From Candidatus Aenigmatarchaeota archaeon (lineage in GTDB: Archaea > Aenigmatarchaeota > Aenigmatarchaeia > QMZP01 > JAFGSV01), in the NCBI GenBank assembly GCA_016934325.1, contig JAFGSV010000028.1:1-64000 (forward strand): a stretch of DNA of 64,000 bases. The letters are read 5' to 3'. Positions 54,301 through 63,232 of the stretch are shown one piece after another (the first letter of the stretch is position 1; the number at the start of each line of letters is the position of its first letter). The translations under genes were made by a program, and so were the position numbers. The notes under the pieces were generated by a model, which saw nothing but the letters and a program-made list of their open reading frames with translations, was not told the DNA's origin and made no database searches.

Positions 54301-54853
54301 GCTTGTTGTCACCGACGAGTGCCTAGTCCCAAGAAGGCTCTCGTGGCTGCACTACAGGGGCCCCGACCCGATAGGCTTCATGAAGGACTTCAAGAAGACA
54401 CTCAGGTTCATATTCGAGGTCTCGACCACGAGGTGCAGGGAGAAGAAGCTGCTGTGGGATTACACAGGGGACCCCATAAGGTTCTACAACGAATGGTGGC
54501 TCCATAAGGAGCTGAGCAGGTTCTCTGAGATGAAGGTTTCTTTCAGGATACTGGGCTACGTCTCGAAGGGCAAGAAGGACGGCAACTTCAGCCTGGAGAT
54601 GTACGGGGAGGTCAATCACACTTTCTCCCCTAGCAACTGGTTCACCAAGTACGTCTGGCTCATCTACAACTACATCTTCTACAACAAGCTCAGGGACAGG
54701 TACTCCCTGATGTGCAGGGATTACATAAACAACTACATGAACTGGGTCAAGGAGCACTACAACCTCAAGACCGTCGTCACCGCAGAGGACAGGAGGGATT
54801 CCTTCAAGGAAGAGGTCGAGAAAGAGGCTCCCCCCGTAGACGAATCCGAATGA
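54293..54853 (+). CDS. Uncharacterised 186-aa protein (GPDP-motif family)
   Basis: LHYRGPDPIGFMKDFKKTLRFIFEV; C-terminal IYNYIFYNKLRDRYSLMCRDYINNYMNWVKEHY. Confidence 0.75.
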   Translation: MGKLVVTDECLVPRRLSWLHYRGPDPIGFMKDFKKTLRFIFEVSTTRCREKKLLWDYTGDPIRFYNEWWLHKELSRFSEMKVSFRILGYVSKGKKDGNFSLEMYGEVNHTFSPSNWFTKYVWLIYNYIFYNKLRDRYSLMCRDYINNYMNWVKEHYNLKTVVTAEDRRDSFKEEVEKEAPPVDESE

Positions 54854-54880
54854 AGCCTTGCCGGTAATAAAACATTGTTT

Positions 54881-55996
54881 TCAGTTACCAGCAGCTCTGA
54901 GCACTTCAGCATGGGGGGCGTCCGTAATCAATCCCGTGGGGGAAAGGTGCGTCCTGCTGGCCGCGTGCCAGCTATCCCTGAGAATCATCATGACGTCTTC
55001 CATCCTCCTGGGCGGCTTCCTCAGCGCCCTGAAGACCCTGGGCAGGTCGTAATAGAAAGGGACGCATGCCTCGCCAATGCATGTTTCCAGCTCCTTCGTC
55101 CGCCCGTAACCCCGCGACCGCAGGTCGTCCAGCATCTTCAAGCAGAAATCCCTGTCATGCATGGGACCAAGCCAGATCGGTCCGATGATGCTCAATCCCT
55201 TTCCGCAATGGGGACATTCCGGCATTATGCGTGCTGCCCTGAACAGGCACGACCCGCAATATGAAACGAATCCGATTTTCTTGAACTGCGAGGACAGCCC
55301 GCTCTTGCTCCGCCTGGCGGCCCCGATAACCCTGAAGTAATGGTTGGAATGCGAGTAGAGGGGCATGAAGGAGATGTCATGCCTCGCCAGCTCGATCATT
55401 ATCGCCGTAGTCAGGACCCTTATGCCGGTCTCCTTGAAGAAGTCCGTCTTCACCGCCCTGATGCCGTACCTCGTGAAGCATGTGCCGGGGAAAGCGCCGC
55501 AAAGGGCTCCAGTGTCGGTGGCCGTGCAGGCCAGCATCGACCTGGGCTTGAGCGCATGCCCCGCGTTGAAGATGAAGCTGACGGGGGACCCGAACGGGTC
55601 GATGTCTATGTAGTCGAAGCGCCTTGGGTTCTCGAGGAAGAGTATATTGGCGTTCCTGCTCGTCGCCTCGATCCTGATCGACTTCGCAATAGCGTTCCCG
55701 CCCATGTTCTTCTTGATCAGGCCGTATGCCCTTGGATTCGCGTCATTGACCGCGATGCCGCTTATCCCCGGTACCTCCAAGGCTATCCTGGCGCTGCGCA
55801 CGCCCGTCCCGGCCAGGGGGTCGCATACCGATAGATCATGCCCGGCCGAGCGCTGGAAGGCCCTCAGGGCGGACATAGTCAGGTCCCTCTGGTATCCCAT
55901 CTCAGGGTTGTAGAAGGCCACCGCCTTCCTTGTCAGGGACCGATCCGGAACGAGGAACGTGGCCTCGCCTTCCTTGATCTCCTTCATGTCAATCAC
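54881..55996 (-). CDS. trm1: tRNA (guanine26-N2)-dimethyltransferase Trm1
   Basis: VFYNPEMGYQRDLT-like (AFYNPEMGYQRDLT), VCDPLAGTGVRSARIALE, DYIDIDPFGSPVSFI, CGSCLFRA. Confidence 0.95.
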   Translation of the reverse strand: MIDMKEIKEGEATFLVPDRSLTRKAVAFYNPEMGYQRDLTMSALRAFQRSAGHDLSVCDPLAGTGVRSARIALEVPGISGIAVNDANPRAYGLIKKNMGGNAIAKSIRIEATSRNANILFLENPRRFDYIDIDPFGSPVSFIFNAGHALKPRSMLACTATDTGALCGAFPGTCFTRYGIRAVKTDFFKETGIRVLTTAIMIELARHDISFMPLYSHSNHYFRVIGAARRSKSGLSSQFKKIGFVSYCGSCLFRAARIMPECPHCGKGLSIIGPIWLGPMHDRDFCLKMLDDLRSRGYGRTKELETCIGEACVPFYYDLPRVFRALRKPPRRMEDVMMILRDSWHAASRTHLSPTGLITDAPHAEVLRAAGN

Positions 55997-56046
55997 TTCA
56001 CCCGAAGCTTAAAGAAGAAAATACCGCGAAGCATTACAGAATTGTC

Positions 56047-56307
56047 CTATTCCAATATCTCGATGTCCTTCCCGAGGACCTCGCTGGGCAGGCCCTTGCC
56101 GAACCTCGCCCTCAGGACGCCGTTCTTGCCGTGCGGGGATGCTATCTTGCCCTGGATCTCCTTGCCAGATTTCGATCTCCAGACGACCTTCCTGCCCACG
56201 AAGCCCGCCGCGGTGGACCTGCTCGCGACATCCTTGATCGATAGCAGCAGCTGGTTCGTCTGCTGGACGTGCCTTCCCCTCCGGTAGCTCAAAACCCTGG
56301 CTTTCAT
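56047..56307 (-). CDS. rpl35ae: Ribosomal protein L35Ae
   Basis: VLSYRRGRHVQQTNQLLLSIKDV...AAGFVGRKVVWRSKSGKEIQGKIASPHGKNGVLRARFGKGLPSEVLGKDIEI. Confidence 0.95.
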   Translation of the reverse strand: MKARVLSYRRGRHVQQTNQLLLSIKDVASRSTAAGFVGRKVVWRSKSGKEIQGKIASPHGKNGVLRARFGKGLPSEVLGKDIEILE

Positions 56308-56385
56308 GCATTACCACCCCGAGGTAAACCCTGAGTAACAATAATTGCCAGGATTGTTTTTAAATGTTTGCGTTAAATAAGGATC

Positions 56386-56673
56386 ATGAGCGTAAATGGC
56401 ACGCCCGGGGTAATGCTTATCAGCAAATCGGGCTGGGATGGTGAAAGATTCAATTACCTATTTCGACCCACATCTCCCGAAATAGCCGAGAACATACATG
56501 GCGGTGTCAATATGACATATAGCCATACCCTGCAGAGAGCCGGAGAAGCGAAAGCCGCCGGATACGGTATAGTATTCGAAGCCAGTGCATTACCCGAGCC
56601 GTGGAAACCCGTTGGCTTTTTTAAAGAACGTAAATTCAGAAAGGACCTCAAGCTTTCTGTCGGGACTGATTGA
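56386..56673 (+). CDS. Small uncharacterised protein (95 aa)
   Basis: ORF with no convincing competing ORF. Confidence 0.4.
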   Translation: MSVNGTPGVMLISKSGWDGERFNYLFRPTSPEIAENIHGGVNMTYSHTLQRAGEAKAAGYGIVFEASALPEPWKPVGFFKERKFRKDLKLSVGTD

Positions 56674-56718
56674 AAACTTGAACTGGCGATTTTTTAATAG
56701 AAGCCGGCAATTATTCAT

Positions 56719-57174
56719 ATGCTTAACGAGATGCTGATAGTCATAATCACTACGATGCTTCCTATCGCGGAGCTGAGGGGCGGAATCCCCCTCGGCCTGG
56801 CCCTCGGCCTCCCGGCCTCGATCGTCATCCCACTGGCCTTCACCGTGAACTGCCTCATATTCTTCCCCATATACTTTGGCATGGACCTCTTCTACGAGCG
56901 GTTCTTCGAGAGGTACGGGTGGGCCAGGAGGCTTGTGGAGAAGCTTCACAAGAAGGCCCCTCGCGTCGAGGAGTACGGAGTAGTTGCCCTGATTCTTTTC
57001 GTTGGCATCCCCCTTCCGGTGACGGGCGCATGGACCGGGACCGGCATCGCCTGGCTGCTCGGGCTCGACTGGAAGATGAGCTTCCTGGCCGTTTGCCTGG
57101 GAGTCCTCATGGCTACGGCAATAGTGAGCCTTGTGGTGTTCGGTTTCCTCGGTTTTCTGACGCAATTATCATGA
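56719..57174 (+). CDS. Small multidrug-export-like membrane protein (Sm_multidrug_ex family)
   Basis: TTMLPIAELRGGIPLGLALGLPASIVIPLAF...FVGIPLPVTGAWTGTGIAWLLGL. Confidence 0.9.
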   Translation: MLNEMLIVIITTMLPIAELRGGIPLGLALGLPASIVIPLAFTVNCLIFFPIYFGMDLFYERFFERYGWARRLVEKLHKKAPRVEEYGVVALILFVGIPLPVTGAWTGTGIAWLLGLDWKMSFLAVCLGVLMATAIVSLVVFGFLGFLTQLS

Positions 57175-57208
57175 AAGAGAATCCGATTCTCAGATTCGAT
57201 GATCAGAA

Positions 57209-57796
57209 TCAATATCTCAATATCTTGACATCGTCCGTCCTCAGGTCGAAAACCCTCGACGCCAGGCCGCCGATCCTGCCCGCGTCGATTACCCAGTCGG
57301 TGATTCCCTTTATCTTCTCCGGGATGTCCCTGACGCTGCCGGCGTGCTCCTCACCGCTGACGTTGACCGACGTGGTCACGAATGGGATGCCCGCTTGCTC
57401 GACCAGCCCGGAAACGGGATGGCTGGGAATCCTCACTCCCATCGACTTCTCCCCTGATACCACGGCCTTCGGAGCGCTGGGCCCTGCCTTCACGATGATC
57501 GTGTAGGGGCCCGGCAAGATGCTGTCCGCCAGCTTCTTGTTCGCTGCCGATAAGGATGCGTTCTTCCATATCCATCCCTTCCCGGGGGCTATGACCGAGA
57601 ACCGCTTGCCTGACTCCCTTCCCTTCGCCTCCGCGATCCTGCTGACGGATTCAGCTCGCTCGGCGTTGCATCCGATGCCGTAGATCGTGTCGGTGGGATA
57701 GATGAATATCATGCCATTCCTCATCGCATCGATGGCTTCCCGCCTGACCGGCGGCTTGCCCAGGACTTCCGACAGCTTGACCACCCTCATCTTCAT
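57209..57796 (-). CDS. sua5: Threonylcarbamoyl-AMP synthase (Sua5/YrdC)
   Basis: NGMIFIYPTDTIYGIGCNAERAESVSRIAEAKGRESGKRFSVIAPG...VTTSVNVSGEEH. Confidence 0.93.
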   Translation of the reverse strand: MKMRVVKLSEVLGKPPVRREAIDAMRNGMIFIYPTDTIYGIGCNAERAESVSRIAEAKGRESGKRFSVIAPGKGWIWKNASLSAANKKLADSILPGPYTIIVKAGPSAPKAVVSGEKSMGVRIPSHPVSGLVEQAGIPFVTTSVNVSGEEHAGSVRDIPEKIKGITDWVIDAGRIGGLASRVFDLRTDDVKILRY

Positions 57797-58455
57797 TCCT
57801 CCCTCAGGGACTGCTTGACCTCGTTCGCATGCAAGTGGGCGAGCCTCGACGGCTCGGGGAGCCTGTGACCAGCCAGGCATCTCCGGGTTATCACGAGGCT
57901 CGATTCGATAGAGACTTTATTCCCGGGTGAAATATAAATGGGATTGCATCCCCGCCTGGTTAGCAGCACCCAGCCGATCTGCCTGCCGCCGGCTGTAAGC
58001 CTGGACGCCCTGCCGACCGCCTTGGGCTGCCTGAACCCGCCGAAGAGCCATGACTTGGCGATGCCAATTGTCGGCGCGTCGAGCAGGACCCCGAGATGCG
58101 ACGCCAGCCCGATCCCCCTCGGATGGGCGATTCCCTGGCCGTCCACGAGAAGTATGTCGGGCTCGTTCCGCAGCCTCTTCCACGCATGCAGTATGGGCGG
58201 AGCCTCCCTGAAGGAGAGGAACGTGGGTATGTAGGGGAATCCGGCCTTGGAAACGTGATGCGCCCGCTCGACTATGTACATGGAGTCCATGGAGCGGTAC
58301 GAGCAGACCACGATGGCCGATATGACCCTGTCCCCTAAGAAGGCCTGGTCGGCTCCTGCCACTGTCATGATGGCCCCGAAGCGGTCTTCAAGAACAAGCT
58401 GCTTCGCTAACTCATGCTGCTCGTCTATGAGGCTATCCAGTTTCCTCCCGGACAT
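57793..58455 (-). CDS. nfi: Endonuclease V
   Basis: VAGADQAFLGD...YIPTFLSFREAPPILHAWKRL...ILLVDGQGIAHPRGIGLASHLGVLLDAPTIGIAKS. Confidence 0.94.
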   Translation of the reverse strand: MSGRKLDSLIDEQHELAKQLVLEDRFGAIMTVAGADQAFLGDRVISAIVVCSYRSMDSMYIVERAHHVSKAGFPYIPTFLSFREAPPILHAWKRLRNEPDILLVDGQGIAHPRGIGLASHLGVLLDAPTIGIAKSWLFGGFRQPKAVGRASRLTAGGRQIGWVLLTRRGCNPIYISPGNKVSIESSLVITRRCLAGHRLPEPSRLAHLHANEVKQSLREE

Positions 58456-58472
58456 CAGAAAGAGGTGCGGCC

Positions 58473-58814
58473 CTAGTCTTCAACCGCGTTGGTGGTTGAT
58501 ACCTCGTCCATGGACGTTTTCCTTCCACCCCGGGACCCGGAGGTCGCCTCCTCCTCGACGGTGGGCGGCACTATGTGCTTGATCAGTATGACGTCGCCAA
58601 TCGCTTGGACCATCGGGAACGGAATCACGACCCCTTTCTTGTCGCCCAGCATCTTGCTCAGGTACGACCCCTTCATGGCCCTTATCACAAGCGATCTCAC
58701 CTTGAACCTCTTCAGGTCGCATTCTATGTCCTCGACCTTCCCGCAGAAGAACCCCTTGTCCGTGAAAACGTCCTTCGCGTACGTATCAGACACGCTTGAT
58801 ACCTGTATTGCCAT
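58473..58814 (-). CDS. PRC-barrel domain protein
   Basis: AKDVFTDKGFFCGKVEDIECDLKRFKVRSLVIR...VVIPFPMVQAIGDVILI. Confidence 0.82.
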   Translation of the reverse strand: MAIQVSSVSDTYAKDVFTDKGFFCGKVEDIECDLKRFKVRSLVIRAMKGSYLSKMLGDKKGVVIPFPMVQAIGDVILIKHIVPPTVEEEATSGSRGGRKTSMDEVSTTNAVED

Positions 58815-58965
58815 AGAGCACCTCCAAATTAATCTGTCAGTGAATTCTTTATTGCTTTCAAGATATTTAAAACTTTGAGCCGGCAAAACCCAAAATTGGG
58901 CATACGACACGCTTATAAAGAGTGACTCCCAATAATCAACAAATTAAATAAAGGAGTTAGTTAAT

Positions 58966-59127
58966 ATGGCAGAAGACACGAAGGACAGGTTCGGAAGGGA
59001 GCTTCACAAGGCTACTTGCGCGGACTGCGGACAAGAGTGCGAAGTGCCGTTCAAGCCCAGTGGGGACAGGCCTGTCTATTGTAGAGATTGCTTTCAAAAG
59101 CACAGAAAACCTAGAAGAAGCTTCTAA
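58966..59127 (+). CDS. 53-aa zinc-ribbon protein
   Basis: MAEDTKDRFGRELHKATCADCGQECEVPFKPSGDRPVYCRDCFQKHRKPRRSF; AAGGAG upstream; below ORF-track size cutoff. Confidence 0.85.
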   Translation: MAEDTKDRFGRELHKATCADCGQECEVPFKPSGDRPVYCRDCFQKHRKPRRSF

Positions 59128-59297
59128 GCCGCCTTGCGTTCGGTGAGTTTTTTTCTGAGTTTCGGAGTTTCGTTTTGATAGCAGAAGTATTATTCGTTTT
59201 GAGTTTCATTTTGACTTTCCCGGGCGTAGCTATACCGAAATATTAAAGGTTTTAAAGCATCATAATAACAAAAAGGGTGTTTGATTGCGAAAAACGG

Positions 59298-59383
59298 GCT
59301 GGGATGGCCGAGCTAGGTTCAAGGCGCAAGGTTGCTAACCTTGTGAGGTTCGCCTCGCGTGGGTTCAAATCCCACTCCCAGCG
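59298..59383 (+). tRNA. tRNA-Ser (GCT)
   Basis: GCTGGGA/TCCCAGC acceptor, CAAGG-TTGCTAA-CCTTG anticodon arm, long variable arm, GGGTTCAAATCCC T-arm. Confidence 0.96.
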
Positions 59384-59417
59384 CTCCTTTTTATATATTT
59401 TTCAACGAATTTGAATC

Positions 59418-60443
59418 ATGGCCCTCACGAAAGCCGAGGAGAGGACGCTCGAATCGATCGTCGTACCCTCGGACGATGATCCCGACATGCCGGAGTTCCC
59501 GCCCGACGACCCGCACTGGCCCTCTACCCCCACGATTAAGATAAGCGTGCCCGGCTTCTCCCAGGTCTTCCTGAAGGACGAGAGCGTCAATCCCACGGGC
59601 ACGCACAAGGACAGGATGGCCTGGGAGATGGTCGTCACTTACAGGCAGCTCCTCATGGCCAAGAGGAGGGGGAGGATAAAGAAGCTCCCCCAGATGTCCA
59701 TAATCACGTCGGGCTCGGCGGCCAACGCCATACAGAGCATGCTGAGAAAGTACGGGCTGCCGAACCTGAAGGCCCTCGTGGACCACAGGATGGACAGCGG
59801 GGTGAAGAAGGCCCTGCAAAGGATAGGCTGCGAGATATTCGAGACCGACCTCTCAAGGAAGGTGCTGCATAAGGACGATATACTGCGGCTCACCAACAAC
59901 GAGGGGGGCATCGATATCACCTCGGACAAGTCCCTGCAGCCCTTCAATGTCTTCTACGACTGGATGAGCTATGACATAATAAACCAGAACGCTAGCTATG
60001 TGTTCGTTCCCTATGGGACCGGCCATCTCTACGAGAACATCGTGAACACGGCCCTCAAGGAGGAAAAGGCCAGCTTCCATGACAGGAGGTTCAGGGGCGA
60101 CCCTGACACGATAAGGCGCTGCAATTTCATGGGGGCGACCACGAACAACCCTAACACCAGGGCAGACAAGCTGTATTCCCCGTACCTGCCGTTCGTGCAT
60201 TTCGACACGGGATGGATAAGGATGGCAATCGAGAACGGCTACATAGGGTCGAAATCCAACGCGCTTGCGGTGCAGGAGAGGTATTTCGACATCGCTCTTG
60301 GGATCGCCAAGAAGAACGGCGTGGGCTGCGAGCCCAGCGGCATCGCGGGCCTCGCCCTGATGATTCAGATGAAGAGCCAGTTGCCGAGGAAAAGCAAGAT
60401 GCTGATAGTGAACACGGGAAAGACGAAATACGCGGCCCCCTGA
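59418..60443 (+). CDS. Fold-type II PLP-dependent enzyme (threonine synthase-like)
   Basis: VFLKDESVNPTGTHKDRMAWEM...SIITSGSAANAIQSML...EPSGIAGLA. Confidence 0.85.
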   Translation: MALTKAEERTLESIVVPSDDDPDMPEFPPDDPHWPSTPTIKISVPGFSQVFLKDESVNPTGTHKDRMAWEMVVTYRQLLMAKRRGRIKKLPQMSIITSGSAANAIQSMLRKYGLPNLKALVDHRMDSGVKKALQRIGCEIFETDLSRKVLHKDDILRLTNNEGGIDITSDKSLQPFNVFYDWMSYDIINQNASYVFVPYGTGHLYENIVNTALKEEKASFHDRRFRGDPDTIRRCNFMGATTNNPNTRADKLYSPYLPFVHFDTGWIRMAIENGYIGSKSNALAVQERYFDIALGIAKKNGVGCEPSGIAGLALMIQMKSQLPRKSKMLIVNTGKTKYAAP

Positions 60444-60458
60444 AGCCCTTTCCTGCCC

Positions 60459-61325
60459 CTATTTCCCCGCGATGTACCTCGCGACCCTGTCGGCGATGTT
60501 GACCTCGGTTATCCTGCTTATCTTCAGGCCCGGGTTAATGTTCACCTCGAGGACCTTGGGCCTGCCGTCCACGACTATGTCGACCCCCGCGAACACGGCC
60601 CCGACGGCCTTGGTCGCCTTGAGAGCCAGCCTGCGCAGGCCTGCTTCCAGCTCCACTTTCTCCCCCTTCCCGCCCCGGGACAGGTTGGACCTGAAGTCGC
60701 CGTTCCTGGCGGTGCGCTCCATCGCCGCTATGACCTCGTTCTCCAGGACTATGACCCTGATGTCCTTCCCGCTGGTCTCTATGTACTCCTGGAAGTATAT
60801 TATCTCGCCGAGGGCCCACAGCGCGTCTATGACGGATTCCGCCTCGTCGTTGGAGCATATCCTCATCACTCCCTTGCCATGGGATCCCGAGAGCAGCTTA
60901 ATTATCACAGGCTTCTTCATCTTCCGTATCGACCTCATGGCGGCGCTCGGCGTCAGGGCCGCCCTCGTCTTGGGCGTGGGCACCCCGTGCCTCTGCAGGA
61001 ACTGTATGGTGCTGAACTTGTTCCTGCATATCCTCGTCGCCTTGCTCGGGTTTATCACGTCGAGCCCCATCTCCTCGAGATGCTCGGAGACCGTGAGCCT
61101 GAAATCGAGCAGCGAGGGCGGGCTTATGCATCCCCTGAAGAACACGGCATCAAGGTTGCTCAGCCTCAGCCTCGGATAGAAGACTTCCCATTTCTTCGGG
61201 AAGGCGGCCACCCGGAGATTGTATATGTCTATCATGTATGGTTGCGTGCGCTTCTTGAAGGCGTTGAAGAATATGTTGGCCGAAGCCAGGTTGACGTTGT
61301 TGGTTATAACGCCGACTCTTTTCAT
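60459..61325 (-). CDS. RimK/LysX-like ATP-grasp ligase
   Basis: KFSTIQFLQRHGVPTPKTRAAL...PVIIKLLSGSHGKGVMRI...DIRVIVLENEVIAAMERTARNGDFRSNLSRGG...VLEVNINPGL. Confidence 0.93.
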   Translation of the reverse strand: MKRVGVITNNVNLASANIFFNAFKKRTQPYMIDIYNLRVAAFPKKWEVFYPRLRLSNLDAVFFRGCISPPSLLDFRLTVSEHLEEMGLDVINPSKATRICRNKFSTIQFLQRHGVPTPKTRAALTPSAAMRSIRKMKKPVIIKLLSGSHGKGVMRICSNDEAESVIDALWALGEIIYFQEYIETSGKDIRVIVLENEVIAAMERTARNGDFRSNLSRGGKGEKVELEAGLRRLALKATKAVGAVFAGVDIVVDGRPKVLEVNINPGLKISRITEVNIADRVARYIAGK

Positions 61326-61399
61326 GAGAATAGAATGTGCATCGGGTATTTAAGCTTATATAAATTTTAATATCTCTTGGAATCATTATAACTACCGAT

Positions 61400-61472
61400 G
61401 CGACCGTAGTCTAGCTTGGTAGGACACTGGCTTCCCAAGCCAGTAACCTGGGTTCAAATCCCGGCGGTCGCA
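61400..61472 (+). tRNA. tRNA-Gly (CCC)
   Basis: GCGACCG/CGGTCGC acceptor, CTGGC-TTCCCAA-GCCAG anticodon arm, T-arm GGGTTCAAATCCC. Confidence 0.96.
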
Positions 61473-61516
61473 TTTTTTATTTTTATATTTTTGTTTTCCA
61501 ATAGAACACGTATTGC

Positions 61517-61589
61517 GGGCCGGTAGTCTAGTGGTTATGACGCTGCCTTTACAAGGCAGAGGCCGCAAGTTCGAATCTTGCCCGGCCCA
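61517..61589 (+). tRNA. tRNA-Val (TAC)
   Basis: GGGCCGG/CCGGCCC acceptor, CTGCC-TTTACAA-GGCAG anticodon arm. Confidence 0.96.
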
Positions 61590-61607
61590 TTTTCAATTCT
61601 ATATTTT

Positions 61608-62120
61608 TCAAAGGCTTATGCCGATCGCGCTCAAAGCTAGGTTGATTCCGTAGAAGCCGGCAAGGGCGAGAGCGATGTTCATCAGGGTCTTGCCTATGAA
61701 AGCCGCGAGCAGGAACCGCTTCACGTCGTAATTGAAAATGCCGCCGACTATCCCGGTTACGTCGTCCGGCAGGGGCGTGGCGGCGAATATCACTATGAAC
61801 AGGAACCCCCTGCCCTCGCTGAACCATCGCTCGCCCCTCTTCAGCCATTTCATGTCCTTCCTCTTGAGGGCGGCGCCTCCCCCCTTCCCGAGGACGTATC
61901 CCGTTACCTCGCCTATAGCCATGCCAGCCCCCGAGACTATCCCGAGCAGGAACGGGTTGAGGAACGGGCTTGCAGCCAGGATGAAGAGGAACCCCGGGAC
62001 GGGCAGGAATATGGTGGCGGTGCTGGCTATGCTCACGAGGAAAACCCCCGGATAGCCGAAATTCTCGATCATGTACCTGGACCATTCCAGGAACGCGTTC
62101 ACGGCCGACGCCCAGTCCAT
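61608..62120 (-). CDS. DedA/VTT-domain membrane protein
   Basis: MIENFGYPGVFLVSIASTATIFLPVPGFLFILAASPFLNPFLLGIVSGAGMAIGEVTGYVLGKGGG. Confidence 0.88.
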   Translation of the reverse strand: MDWASAVNAFLEWSRYMIENFGYPGVFLVSIASTATIFLPVPGFLFILAASPFLNPFLLGIVSGAGMAIGEVTGYVLGKGGGAALKRKDMKWLKRGERWFSEGRGFLFIVIFAATPLPDDVTGIVGGIFNYDVKRFLLAAFIGKTLMNIALALAGFYGINLALSAIGISL

Positions 62121-62186
62121 AAGAATTAATTATTTAAAGAAATTAAATAAAGCCTTGAAAGCAAAAAAATAATAAAACGACGGAAC

Positions 62187-62287
62187 GGGCCGGTAGATCA
62201 GCGGAAGATCGCCACCTTGGCATGGTGGAGGCCAGGGGTTCAAAGCGGGCTTGTGTGAGCAGCTTGGCGGAAATCCCCTCCGGTCCA
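62187..62287 (+). tRNA. tRNA-Ala (GGC) with ~29-nt intron in the T-loop
   Basis: GGGCCGG/CCGGTCC acceptor with G3:U70, CCACC-TTGGCAT-GGTGG anticodon arm, T-stem AGGGG (62234-62238)/CCCCT (62275-62279) separated by 36 nt instead of 7. Confidence 0.9.
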
Positions 62288-62300
62288 TAAAAAATTCGAT

Positions 62301-62489
62301 GTGTGGGGTGATCGCATGGACGAGCAGAAGATAGCATTGATCGTGATAGGCATGATGCTGCTCTCCGTGGCGGCCATTGTGATACAGGGAATCACCAAGG
62401 ACTTCGGCCTCACCCTGCTCGCCGTGTTCAGCGTCACCATAACCTTCGCTGTTTTCTTCTTCGAGGAATGGTCCGGAGAGGGGGAATAG
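62301..62489 (+). CDS. Small two-TM membrane protein (62 aa)
   Basis: IALIVIGMMLLSVAAIVIQGITKDFGLTLLAVFSVTITFAVFFFEEW. Confidence 0.65.
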   Translation: MWGDRMDEQKIALIVIGMMLLSVAAIVIQGITKDFGLTLLAVFSVTITFAVFFFEEWSGEGE

Positions 62490-62494
62490 GTCCA

Positions 62495-63223
62495 ATGCCC
62501 GAGATAGTGGTCTACGCCACTGACTTGCACGGCGAGATACACGCGTACGAGCGCCTCTTCGAGGTCGGTGCCGGCAAGAACGTCAAGGCTGTGATACTGG
62601 GCGGGGACATAACCCCCTTCCTGACCGCCGTGGGGGACATAGCCCTTTACCAGCGCGAGTTCCTCGAGTACTACTTCATACCCAAGATAAAGGACTTCAA
62701 GAAGAAGGCGGGGAAGGAGATCTTCGTGATGATGGGCAACGACGACCTGAGGATAAACGAGGACGTGCTGCAGAAGGCTGCCAAGAAGGGCATGTTCAAG
62801 CTCATCAACCAGCATGCGCACAAGCTGGGCAGCAAGTTCATCGCGGGCTATTCCTACGTCAACGAGACGCCCTTCCTGCTCAAGGACTGGGAGAAGCCGG
62901 ATGACAAGATGAAGAAGGACCTGAACGCCCTGGCGAAGAAGAGCGACCCGAAGAGGACCATATACTCGACCCACGCCCCTCCGCTGGGCACGGGCCTGGA
63001 CGTCATCTTCAGCGGCACCCACGTCGGCAGCTCCGCCATCCGGGACTTCATACTGAAGCACCAGCCCTACCTCACGCTCCACGGCCACATACACGAGTCG
63101 TACCAGATGAGCGGTAACTGGAGGGAGGCGCTCGGCAAGACGATCTGCGTGAACCCGGGGAAGCACAACATCCTGGTCTTCGACCTGAACGACCTGAAGA
63201 CCATGGAGATCACCGGCATCTGA
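62495..63223 (+). CDS. Calcineurin-like metallophosphoesterase
   Basis: VYATDLHGEIHAYERL...VILGGDITPF...MMGNDD...STHAPPLGTGLD...LHGHIHES. Confidence 0.92.
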   Translation: MPEIVVYATDLHGEIHAYERLFEVGAGKNVKAVILGGDITPFLTAVGDIALYQREFLEYYFIPKIKDFKKKAGKEIFVMMGNDDLRINEDVLQKAAKKGMFKLINQHAHKLGSKFIAGYSYVNETPFLLKDWEKPDDKMKKDLNALAKKSDPKRTIYSTHAPPLGTGLDVIFSGTHVGSSAIRDFILKHQPYLTLHGHIHESYQMSGNWREALGKTICVNPGKHNILVFDLNDLKTMEITGI

Positions 63224-63232
63224 TGGTTTACG

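Noticed and set aside
54323-54757. 144-aa minus-strand ORF opposite the 186-aa gene
   Set aside because: Antisense shadow; the sense strand encodes a paralogue of the neighbouring gene
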